NCBI RefSeq assembly: GCF_014207095.1
Contig: NZ_JACHBG010000001.1
Span: forward strand, 620,001 to 684,000
Direction: 5' to 3'
Length of the DNA: 64,000 nucleotides
Source of the DNA: Martinezella lusitana
GTDB taxonomy: Bacteria; Pseudomonadota; Alphaproteobacteria; Rhizobiales; Rhizobiaceae
Shown: one piece after another, positions 54,365-63,261 of the stretch
Position numbering within the stretch: the first letter of the stretch is position 1
Layout: each line of letters starts with the position of its first letter
Position numbers and translations under genes: made by a program
The notes under the pieces: model-generated
What the model was told of the DNA's origin: nothing
Databases searched by the model: none
The model's input: the letters and a program-made list of their open reading frames with translations, nothing else

Positions 54365-57300
54365 ATGACAGTTGAGATTATCGGACGCGCAAGCGTTGCC
54401 CCCGGGGCGGGTTCGATCGAAGAGCTGCAGCTTCTGCTCAAGGAAGGGCGCAGCGCCGTAGGCCTCATACCTGAGGACCGTTGGGATCTGGCGCGTTTCT
54501 GGCATCCGGCGATCGGCGTTTCGGGAAAGACCTATAGCTACGCTGCCGGCGTTATTGACGATGTATATGCCTTCGATCCGGCGGTTTTCGGCCTTTCACA
54601 GCGCGAAGCCATGCAGATGGATCCGCAGCAGCGCATCCTTCTCAATGTCGTGTGGCGCGCCTTGGAAGATGCCAATCTCCCGGCCGACGGTTTTGAAGGT
54701 CAGAAGGTCGGCGTCTATATCGGCGCGTCGTCGCTCGAATACGGCAATCTGACAACCGAGGATCCAGCCTCCGGCAGCCCTTACTTTATGACGGGCAACA
54801 CATTGTCTATCGTTTCCAACCGCATCTCTCATATTTTCGGGCTACGTGGTCCGAGCATGACGATCGATACGGCCTGCTCGTCGTCACTGGTTGCCCTGGA
54901 TCAAGCTGTTCGGGCGCTGGAATGCGGCGAGATCGATACCGCGATCGTCGGCGGTATCAATGTTCTGCTCCACCCGATGTCGTTCGTCGGTTTCGCTCAA
55001 GCCCGCATGCTGTCGCCAGAGGGGCTTTGCCGCGCCTACGACGATAACGGTCGCGGCTATGTCCGTGCCGAAGGCGGTGCGGCGATCCTGCTTCGCCGGA
55101 CCGACGTCGCGCTGCGGGAAAGGGATCGCAGCTACGCTAGAATCCATGCCGTCGGCGTGAATTCTTCCGGCCGTACCAACGGCATCTCCTTGCCATCGCG
55201 CGATGCGCAAGCCGCCTTGCTACGCTCGATCTATGAAGGCCACAATATCGACGTCAATCGCGTTGCCTTCGTGGAGGGCCACGGGACAGGAACGAAGGTC
55301 GGGGACCCCGCCGAGATCTGGGCAATCGGGGAAATTATCGGACGGAAGCGTCGCGCGCCGGTTCCCGTTGGCTCGATCAAGACCAATATTGGACATACCG
55401 AGCCGGCATCCGGTCTTTTCGGCCTATTGAAAGCAATGATTGCGCTGGAAAACAATTTCCTGCCGGCGTCGCTGCATTTCGATCAGCCAAATGAAAATAT
55501 CGACTTTGAAGGACTGAACGTTCGGATCAACACGTCTGCGATCGAACTTCTTCCTGCAAGGCAGCCGAGGTTTGCCGGCATCAATTCCTTCGGCTTCGGC
55601 GGTACGAACGCGCACGTCGTTATCAGCGACCCCGATCCGGTTGCGCCGCCTGAGCCGCAAAATCGTGGCGACGGTGTCGTCTTTGCGGTGAGTGCCCATA
55701 CGGCGTCGGCGCTGTCGAAGCTGCTTGAGGACTATAAGACCTGCCTTGGAAATATGGAGCCCAAGGAGGCTCGCCAGGTCGTTGCGTCGGCTGCTGCCAA
55801 TCGCGAGCCGATGCGGCATCGCTTCGCAGTCCGCGCCAAGGACAGTGCAGCCGTGCTTGATGCGATCGATGCACACCTTGAAGGTCGGAACTCGGCCGGG
55901 GAGGCAGGCGAAGCCCCGATGCAGGCTGCGAAGATCGCCTTCGTCTTTTCAGGCAACGGCTCGCAATGGGCAGGCATGGGCGTCGGCGCCTATCAGGAAA
56001 ATCGCCACTTCCGCCAGTGTTTCCAGTCTTTCAGCGCCCTATTCGAATACTATCTTGGTGAGAAGCTCACGGATATTCTGATCGCTTCGGATCTCTCTGT
56101 GCGGCTGGCTGATACGAAGATCGCCCAGCCCTTGTTGTTTGCGGTCCAGGCTTCGCTCTCCGACTGTCTGTGGGCCATGGGCGTAAGGCCGGATGCCGTT
56201 TTCGGTCACTCCGTCGGCGAAATTGCCGCCGCCTATGCCGCCAAGGCGCTAACGGCCGCCGAAGCCGTTGCGATCGTCGCCAAGCGTTCGTTGCATCAGG
56301 ATCTTCTGGCCGGCGAAGGCAAGATGGCCGCGGTGGTGCTCAGCGAGGATGCGGCGCTCGCCTTTGCGAAATCGCACGGACTCGACAATATCTGTATTGC
56401 GGCGATCAATGCCCCAAACTCCGTGACGATTTCCGGCCCTGTCGACGAAATTGAAGCCTTCAGGGATGCTGCGCGGAAATCCCATATCGTTGCCCATATC
56501 CTCGATATCAACTATCCGTTCCACCATCCGATCATTGACCGGGCGAAGGATGCCTTCCTCGCGGATCTGCCTGACGTTGCACCGGATGGTGGGGCAGGGA
56601 CGTTTATTTCGACGGTGACGGGCGAGCTGCGCGATGGGCGCCTGCTGGATGCGCAATATTGGTGGCGCAATGTTCGCGATCCTGTGCTCTTCAAGGCTGG
56701 TTGCCAGGCAGCCATCGCGATGGGATGCAACCTTTTCATCGAGATTTCTCCCCGTCCGATCCTGTCCAATTATATAACGGAGATCGCAAAGCAGGCCTCG
56801 ATACAGGTGGTCGCCATCCCGACTCTGCTGCGCGAGGCTCCGGTCGTTGGTCATGATCCCGTTTCGCAGTCGTTTGCGCGCGCCGTTGCCAATGGCGCTC
56901 CCGCATTGCGAGGGCGGGGCAGTACGGCGCGCAACGCTTTTGTTAAATTGCCGTCACTGCCGTTCGAGCTGGTCGAATTGCGAGCGCCCTCGACAAGCGA
57001 CGAGATCGATATTTTTGGCCGCGATCTCAAAAGCCCCTATAGCTTGCTCGGCTGGCGAACCGACCCGAATGGTTCAAGCTGGAAGAACCACCTTGATGCC
57101 CAGCTCTTTGCGGATCTCGCCGAGCATGTGGTCGACGGCAAGGCAATCATGCCGGGCAGCGGCTTCATCGAGATCGCTATTACGGCCGCTCAGCAATATT
57201 ACGGCGCCGATGAGGTCGAAATCGGCAATCTCGAAATCCTCCGCCCGCTGGAGCTGCGTCAGGATCGCATGGCGGAATTGTCGACGATCCTGTCGCCGGA

Positions 57301-60300
57301 AACCGGAGATATCGAGATCCGGTCGCGCGAGCGCCTGAGTCACGACGACTGGACCACGCATGCCGTTGCCCGTTGCCGCAAGCCGGTCGAGGACGAGGCG
57401 GGCCACGACGGTTCCGAGCCTCGAAGCAAGGAACGAAAATCTGTCCTGACCTCCGAAATGACCTATGAAACGGCGGAGCGTTTCGGTCTGCACTATGGTC
57501 CGAGCTTTCAGCTCCTATCGAAGGCTATCGCCTACGGTCGAAGCGTCATCGAGGTCGACCTCAAGACGCCGGCTCCACCTTCGCACCTGTTCTGCTCATA
57601 CAATCTCAATCCCATGTCGGTCGATGCCGCGTTTCATGGGCTTGTGGCACTGTTTGACCAGTTATCCGGAGATGAAACCGGTGCGCCTTACATTCCCGTG
57701 CATTTCGGCACGATCAGAGTCTTCGGCAGGGACGAGGCAGTCGTAAAGGCCGTCATCCGGATCGACCGGTTCAGCGCCAATTCGGTCAAGGCGCGCTTTG
57801 AGCTGCTCGATGCAAACGGCGATCGCATTGCCGTTCTGGAGGATTGCCGTTTCCGCCGTACGCAGCTGCGTCGGCGTGCGACGCTCGATTCGGTCGCGTT
57901 TCATTATGAGGCCGTTCCCTCGAACATTTTTGCTCGCCGATTGAATGCGGATATGCGGCTGCCGGAAGCTTCGATCTCCAGCAGCGGTCATGCATCCGAT
58001 AATGCGACGCTTCTGTTCGATGCTGCGATTTATCGGGCGGCTCATGATATCGCCTTGGCCATCGGCCGGCGCAACGGCACCGTATCGCTTTCCGATCTCC
58101 CCGGAGACGCGGAATTCCGGTCCTTCCTCGTCAATTGCCTCTATATTCTCGAAGATGCCGGGATCGCGTCAGCCGCCGATAGCGAATGGAAGATACCGCT
58201 GGAGCCGACGCTGCCGCCGGTTGCCGAGCTTCTGCAGGAAATTTATCGGGAGGACTCCGGTCGCGTGGCCGAGGCCGTTCTCGTCAATAATGCCTATTGT
58301 GAAACGCTTGAACGCTTGGCGGCCGCACGGCCCCACCTGCTCGGACATGAACCTGCGGCTTTGGCTCCGGGCATGCCGACAGGCGCAACCTTGGAGCACG
58401 TGCTTGTTCAATCGCCGCTGAGCGAAAGACGGCTTGCGCTGCTTACCGAAGGCGTGACCGCCTCCATTAAGGCGAATCCGGGCGCTATTGGGCACATCGT
58501 CGAAATCGGTTCGGTATCGCCTGCCTTCAGCCGCCGGCTAGCGGCAATTGCGACGCAAGCGGGCTCCTGCCTTATCATCGCCGAGCCGCGCGAACAGGCG
58601 CGTCGTGCACTTGAGATCGCTTTTGAACGCGACCCCAATGTCATGGTGACGGAGCCGGCAAAGCTCGCGGAAACTGCTGTTGCAGATATCCTCGTCGCAT
58701 CCGGCGATCAGAGCCGGCATCTGCTGCGGCATGACGATGGCGTCAAGGCAATCGTCCGGAAGGTGGCGGCCCGAGGCGGGCAGTTGCTCTTGGCCGAGCG
58801 CGCGCCGAGCGCATTCAATGATTTCGTCTTCGGTCTATCTGAAGGATGGTTCGAGGACAGCCAGTCGCCGGAGTTTCCGGTCGGTCGGCTCGGTACTGTC
58901 GAGCAGATTGAGGATCTGCTCTCGGCACTTGGCTTCACCGGGACGCAGGTTCGTGAACTGACCTTCCCGGAAGGTGGGTTGATCGCGGCATCGGCAGTTG
59001 CAATGCCACAGCCGGAAGCGATTGGCTCGGCTGAGATTTCGGAACCGTTGCTGGTCTTGTCCGAGCAAGGCAAGAAAGGCATGGTTGGCTTGGACAAGAG
59101 AAGTGCCGTCATCGAAGTCGGTTCCTCGGGTGCCCAGTTCGTCGAGGCGCTGGAAGCGATTGGTGGGCATCCGCATAAGATCGTTTATGTCGCGAGCTCG
59201 AAGGACGAGCGCAACCCGACTGAACTCTCCCTGTCTCGGCTTTCGATCTTCACCGAGCTGGCGAATGTTCTGTCGCGAGGCGGCGATGTCACAAGGCGTC
59301 GTTTGGTCATCGTCTCCCCCGGCGGCTCACCCTTGGCTGATGGACCGGTTGACATCGCCAATGCAGGTCTTTGGGCTTTCGCGCGCGTCCTTCAGAACGA
59401 ATACGACGCTTTCGACGTGCACCTCCTGGATGCCGATGCGGATGACAGGCGCACCCTGGCGGCAGTCGAAACAATCTTGCGGGTCGAAACCGAAAACCGG
59501 GAATGGATGCTGGATCGTTCGACGGGGGAGGTTCGCGAAATCCGCGCCGCCGCCGGTCCGTTCATCGCCACGGACGCGAATCGCCACGACTTCACCGTCG
59601 CGACCATCCGGCAATATGCGAGTGGCCGCCTGGATAGCATGGCTTGGGAAGAGGCAAGGCTTCCGGTACCGGAAGAGGGAGAGGTCGTGATTGCCATTGA
59701 AGCAACCGGCCTCAATTTCCGTGACGTCATGTGGGCGATGGGCCTCCTGCCGGAAGAGGCGCTTGAAGATGGCTTTGCCGGCGCAACCATCGGCATGGAA
59801 TTTGCCGGCCGTGTATTTGCCGTCGGAGATGGCGTCGAGGATCTGCACATGGGCGACAAGGTCATGGGCATTGGCCCTGCGGCCTTCTCCACCCATGTCC
59901 GCGTGCGCCGCGACGGTGTAACCAGGCTGCCGGAAAAGATGGAAGCCGTTGCCGCGGCGACGGTGCCGGTCGCCTTCCTGACGGCCTATTACGCGATGGT
60001 GGAACTCGGGCGCATTCAGCCCGGCGAAACGATCCTCATTCACGGCGCAGCCGGCGGTGTTGGCCTGGCCGCGCTTCAAATCGCCAAGCTCAAGGGCGCC
60101 AAGGTTATCGCAACGGCCGGGACGGTCGAGAAGCGGCGCTTCCTCAAGTTGCTTGGGGCCGAACATGTGCTCGATTCCCGCTCTCTGGATTTCGTCAGCG
60201 GTGTTCGCCGGTTGACGGGCGGCGAAGGCGTCGATCTCGTTCTCAATTCGCTTTTCTCCGAAGCGATGGAGCGCAGTATCGAGCTGGTCAAACCCTTCGG

Positions 60301-61822
60301 ACGGTTCCTGGAACTCGGCAAACGAGACTATTATTCCGATCGCAAGATCGGTCTGCGGCCATTCCGGCGCAATGTCAGCTATTTCGGCATCGACGCAGAT
60401 CAATTGCTGGTCAATGTTCCCGAATTGACGCGCCGAATCTTTGCCGAAATCGGTCAGCTCTTTGCGGATGAAAAGCTGACGCCGCTGCCGTATCGCGCCT
60501 TCGCATATGACGAGATCGGTAATGCTTTCCGTCTGATGCAGAATGCCGGCCACATCGGCAAGATCGTTGTGCGTCCCCCGGTTCCGGAGATCGATAGCGT
60601 TTTGCCTGCGCCGGCCAAATCTCTGCGCTTTGATTCCAAGGGTGCTTTCCTCGTCGTCGGCGGTATCGGCGGTTTCGGGCTGTCTGCAGCCGATTGGCTC
60701 GTCTCCAAGGGCGCCCGGCGTCTTGCGCTAAGCTCGCGCCGAGGTGAGGCCGATGCCGAAACCAAGAAGGCGATGAGCGATTGGGCCAAGAAGGGCGTCG
60801 TGGCGACGTTGCACGCCTGCGACGTGACCAACGAGGCCGCCGTCGACGCGCTGCTTGCTTCGCTTCGTGCCGAAGGCGGACTTAAGGGCATTGTCCATGC
60901 CGCCATGGTCCTGGATGACGCACTGCTCGCCAACCTGACGGCCGAGCGCAACCGGCCTGTTCTTGAAGTCAAGATACGCGGCGCCGAGATCCTCGACCGC
61001 TTGACGCGGAAGGATCAACTGGAACTCTTCCTGCTGTTCTCGTCGGCTACGACCATGCTCGGCAATCCTGGGCAGGGCAACTATGTCGTGGCGAACGGCT
61101 ATCTCGAAGGCTTGGCGCGTGCGCGGCGCGCAGCGGGCAAGCCTGCGCTTGCCGTTGGTTTCGGCGCTATCGCGGATAAGGGGGTCCTTGCCCGGAACAG
61201 CGAAGTCAACGAACTGCTTTCCAAGCGCATCGGCAGGGCGGCACTGAAGGCTCGTGATGCCTTGGAGCAGGTCGAACGTTATATGCTGGCCGACAAGGGA
61301 GCTATCGATGCGGCTGCCGTCATGATCGGTGAAATCGATTGGACTGCCGCTCGCTTGCTGCCGATATCGGGTCGATCCCTGTTCGAACCGTTGATGCGTC
61401 ATTCCGGAAGCCATCAGTCGCTGAACGAGGGTGACAGCTTCGATCTTGCGGAATTGATCAAGGGCAAGTCGGAAGAAGACGCGCAAGCTGCGCTCCATGC
61501 GCTGGTTGCCGCCGAGATCGCCGCGATCCTGCGGGTGACCGAGGATACCGTGACACCCGACAAGGTATTGAAGGATATCGGTCTCGACAGCCTGATGGCC
61601 ATGGAGCTCGGCATGAGCTTCCAGCAGAAGACCGGCTTTGATATCCCCTTGAGCGGTGTCGGCGAAGGCACGACCGTGAGCGACGTGGTTAGCCGTCTGC
61701 GCGATCGCGTCATGAATCGCGGTGGCGAGGGTGGGGAAACGTCTCCGGCAATAGGGGATCAGGTGGTCGAACGCCTGGCCCGCAGCCATACCGCCGAACA
61801 GGAAAAAAGGGCCGCCCAGTGA
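54365..61822 (+). CDS. rkpA: RkpA, single-module fatty-acid/polyketide synthase
   Basis: This 2485-residue iterative type I synthase compares with about 2500 in Sinorhizobium RkpA. Domains in order: KS 1-425 (Cys171 in DTACSSSL, His306 in HGTGT, His344 in NIGHTEP); AT about 525-830 (Ser616 in GHSVGE, His720 in YPFHH); DH about 890-1170 (His921 in HVVDGKAIMPG, Asp1087 in SVDAAFHG); a degenerate methyltransferase about 1290-1560 (VEIGSVSPAF replaces the SAM loop); a structural KR half about 1600-1740; ER about 1775-2060 (LNFRDVMWAMG, GAAGGVG); KR about 2090-2280 (VVGGIGGFG, FSSA, NYVVAN); ACP with Ser2409 in GLDSLMAM. There is no thioesterase. It should build a fully saturated acyl chain on its ACP. 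rkpG overlaps its stop by 4 bases. Confidence 0.94.
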   Translation: MTVEIIGRASVAPGAGSIEELQLLLKEGRSAVGLIPEDRWDLARFWHPAIGVSGKTYSYAAGVIDDVYAFDPAVFGLSQREAMQMDPQQRILLNVVWRALEDANLPADGFEGQKVGVYIGASSLEYGNLTTEDPASGSPYFMTGNTLSIVSNRISHIFGLRGPSMTIDTACSSSLVALDQAVRALECGEIDTAIVGGINVLLHPMSFVGFAQARMLSPEGLCRAYDDNGRGYVRAEGGAAILLRRTDVALRERDRSYARIHAVGVNSSGRTNGISLPSRDAQAALLRSIYEGHNIDVNRVAFVEGHGTGTKVGDPAEIWAIGEIIGRKRRAPVPVGSIKTNIGHTEPASGLFGLLKAMIALENNFLPASLHFDQPNENIDFEGLNVRINTSAIELLPARQPRFAGINSFGFGGTNAHVVISDPDPVAPPEPQNRGDGVVFAVSAHTASALSKLLEDYKTCLGNMEPKEARQVVASAAANREPMRHRFAVRAKDSAAVLDAIDAHLEGRNSAGEAGEAPMQAAKIAFVFSGNGSQWAGMGVGAYQENRHFRQCFQSFSALFEYYLGEKLTDILIASDLSVRLADTKIAQPLLFAVQASLSDCLWAMGVRPDAVFGHSVGEIAAAYAAKALTAAEAVAIVAKRSLHQDLLAGEGKMAAVVLSEDAALAFAKSHGLDNICIAAINAPNSVTISGPVDEIEAFRDAARKSHIVAHILDINYPFHHPIIDRAKDAFLADLPDVAPDGGAGTFISTVTGELRDGRLLDAQYWWRNVRDPVLFKAGCQAAIAMGCNLFIEISPRPILSNYITEIAKQASIQVVAIPTLLREAPVVGHDPVSQSFARAVANGAPALRGRGSTARNAFVKLPSLPFELVELRAPSTSDEIDIFGRDLKSPYSLLGWRTDPNGSSWKNHLDAQLFADLAEHVVDGKAIMPGSGFIEIAITAAQQYYGADEVEIGNLEILRPLELRQDRMAELSTILSPETGDIEIRSRERLSHDDWTTHAVARCRKPVEDEAGHDGSEPRSKERKSVLTSEMTYETAERFGLHYGPSFQLLSKAIAYGRSVIEVDLKTPAPPSHLFCSYNLNPMSVDAAFHGLVALFDQLSGDETGAPYIPVHFGTIRVFGRDEAVVKAVIRIDRFSANSVKARFELLDANGDRIAVLEDCRFRRTQLRRRATLDSVAFHYEAVPSNIFARRLNADMRLPEASISSSGHASDNATLLFDAAIYRAAHDIALAIGRRNGTVSLSDLPGDAEFRSFLVNCLYILEDAGIASAADSEWKIPLEPTLPPVAELLQEIYREDSGRVAEAVLVNNAYCETLERLAAARPHLLGHEPAALAPGMPTGATLEHVLVQSPLSERRLALLTEGVTASIKANPGAIGHIVEIGSVSPAFSRRLAAIATQAGSCLIIAEPREQARRALEIAFERDPNVMVTEPAKLAETAVADILVASGDQSRHLLRHDDGVKAIVRKVAARGGQLLLAERAPSAFNDFVFGLSEGWFEDSQSPEFPVGRLGTVEQIEDLLSALGFTGTQVRELTFPEGGLIAASAVAMPQPEAIGSAEISEPLLVLSEQGKKGMVGLDKRSAVIEVGSSGAQFVEALEAIGGHPHKIVYVASSKDERNPTELSLSRLSIFTELANVLSRGGDVTRRRLVIVSPGGSPLADGPVDIANAGLWAFARVLQNEYDAFDVHLLDADADDRRTLAAVETILRVETENREWMLDRSTGEVREIRAAAGPFIATDANRHDFTVATIRQYASGRLDSMAWEEARLPVPEEGEVVIAIEATGLNFRDVMWAMGLLPEEALEDGFAGATIGMEFAGRVFAVGDGVEDLHMGDKVMGIGPAAFSTHVRVRRDGVTRLPEKMEAVAAATVPVAFLTAYYAMVELGRIQPGETILIHGAAGGVGLAALQIAKLKGAKVIATAGTVEKRRFLKLLGAEHVLDSRSLDFVSGVRRLTGGEGVDLVLNSLFSEAMERSIELVKPFGRFLELGKRDYYSDRKIGLRPFRRNVSYFGIDADQLLVNVPELTRRIFAEIGQLFADEKLTPLPYRAFAYDEIGNAFRLMQNAGHIGKIVVRPPVPEIDSVLPAPAKSLRFDSKGAFLVVGGIGGFGLSAADWLVSKGARRLALSSRRGEADAETKKAMSDWAKKGVVATLHACDVTNEAAVDALLASLRAEGGLKGIVHAAMVLDDALLANLTAERNRPVLEVKIRGAEILDRLTRKDQLELFLLFSSATTMLGNPGQGNYVVANGYLEGLARARRAAGKPALAVGFGAIADKGVLARNSEVNELLSKRIGRAALKARDALEQVERYMLADKGAIDAAAVMIGEIDWTAARLLPISGRSLFEPLMRHSGSHQSLNEGDSFDLAELIKGKSEEDAQAALHALVAAEIAAILRVTEDTVTPDKVLKDIGLDSLMAMELGMSFQQKTGFDIPLSGVGEGTTVSDVVSRLRDRVMNRGGEGGETSPAIGDQVVERLARSHTAEQEKRAAQ

Positions 61823-63243
61823 CCACGCAAGATGCCAATGGCGGTAGCACGGCGGAGCAGAAGAGCAGCCTGCTCGAAGAAATGCGCCGCGTTGGCCAAT
61901 CCTCCGGGCGAAATCGTGCCGAGCGACTGAACAGGCAATCTCTGCCGCAGCAGCGTCAGGCGATCCGCTTCGAGGATCTACCCGAGTACAAGCGCGTCGC
62001 GACCCAGCGTATAGCGGGCGAAATGCTTGGCGTCGCTAATCCCTTCTATCGTTCACACGACGTCGCCGCCGGCGCGACCACACGCATCGGCGGGCGCGAG
62101 TTCGTCAATTTTGCCTCCTATGATTATTTGGCTACCAACACCGACCCACAGGTGACGACAAGTGCCAAGGAGGCGATCGACCGCTTCGGCATTTCGGCCT
62201 CGGCCAGCCGCCTGGTCGCAGGCGAGCGGCCAGGGCATGTGGAGTTGGAGAAGAAGCTTGCCGAGGTTTACGGCGTTGAAGCTGCGGTTTGTTTCGTCAG
62301 CGGTTACCTGACCAATGTCGCCGCGATCGGCTGCCTCATGGGACCTCAGGATCTGGTGATCCACGATGAGTTTATCCACAACAGCGCATTGGCGGGTATC
62401 AAGCTCTCAGGCGCCGTACGCCGGCTTTTCAAGCACAATGATGTTGAAAACCTCGAAAGCATTCTGAAGACGCTGTCATCGGATTTTCGCCGTATCCTCG
62501 TCATCGTCGAAGGCATCTATTCGATGGACGGCGATGTCGCCGATCTGCCGGCTCTGCTTGAGTTGAAAGCCCGCTACGGTTTCTGGCTGATGGTGGACGA
62601 AGCGCATGCGCTCGGGATACTCGGCAAGACGGGTCGCGGCACGTTCGAGCATTTCGGGCTCGATCCGCGCGATGTCGATATCTGGATGGGGACACTGTCG
62701 AAGACGACATCCAGCTGCGGCGGCTACATCGCCGGCAGTAGCGCGCTTGCCGATATCCTGAAGGCGGAGGCAGGCGGTTTCGTCTACAGCGTCGGCCTTT
62801 CGCCAGTCCTTGCCGCTGCAGCCATTGCCGGCCTGGATATCCTTCGAGCCGAACCGGAGCGAACCGAGCGCCTCAGCCGCAACGGGCAGCTATTCCTCGA
62901 AAGGGCGAGGGCAGCCGGCCTGGATACCGGCATCAGCATCGGCCGCTCTGTCGTGCCTGTTATCGTCGGGGATTCGCTTCGGGCCGCCCAGCTTTCGAAT
63001 GACCTGCTGGCCGAAGGCATCAATGTGCTGCCGATCATCCACCCGGCCGTGCCGGAGGGTATGGCGCGTCTCCGATTCTTTATCACCTGCGATCACACAG
63101 AAGAGCAGATACGCAGAGCTGTCGCGTTGACGGCTGCGAAACTCCGGAGCTTGGAGGACAGGAATTTCGGTCTTGCCTCGCTTGACATGGAAAAGATGAT
63201 GCAGTTGTTGCCGATGGCGCAGGCTTTGGGTGGCAAACCGTAG
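61819..63243 (+). CDS. rkpG: RkpG, PLP-dependent alpha-oxoamine synthase
   Basis: This 474-residue enzyme belongs to the family of serine palmitoyltransferase, 8-amino-7-oxononanoate synthase and 2-amino-3-ketobutyrate ligase. It decarboxylatively joins an amino acid with an acyl thioester. Active-site motifs are complete: His182 and His187 in IHDEFIHNS, Asp260 and His263 in VDEAHALG, the Schiff-base Lys295 in GTLSKTTSSCGGY, and the RLRFFITCDHTEEQI C-terminal motif. An N-terminal extension of about 80 residues, rich in Arg and Gln, is absent from CoA-using AONS and may dock to the ACP of RkpA. The GTG start overlaps the rkpA stop (GTGA), so translation is coupled. Confidence 0.93.
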   Translation: MTTQDANGGSTAEQKSSLLEEMRRVGQSSGRNRAERLNRQSLPQQRQAIRFEDLPEYKRVATQRIAGEMLGVANPFYRSHDVAAGATTRIGGREFVNFASYDYLATNTDPQVTTSAKEAIDRFGISASASRLVAGERPGHVELEKKLAEVYGVEAAVCFVSGYLTNVAAIGCLMGPQDLVIHDEFIHNSALAGIKLSGAVRRLFKHNDVENLESILKTLSSDFRRILVIVEGIYSMDGDVADLPALLELKARYGFWLMVDEAHALGILGKTGRGTFEHFGLDPRDVDIWMGTLSKTTSSCGGYIAGSSALADILKAEAGGFVYSVGLSPVLAAAAIAGLDILRAEPERTERLSRNGQLFLERARAAGLDTGISIGRSVVPVIVGDSLRAAQLSNDLLAEGINVLPIIHPAVPEGMARLRFFITCDHTEEQIRRAVALTAAKLRSLEDRNFGLASLDMEKMMQLLPMAQALGGKP

Positions 63244-63261
63244 CATCAGGTTGGGGATTTC

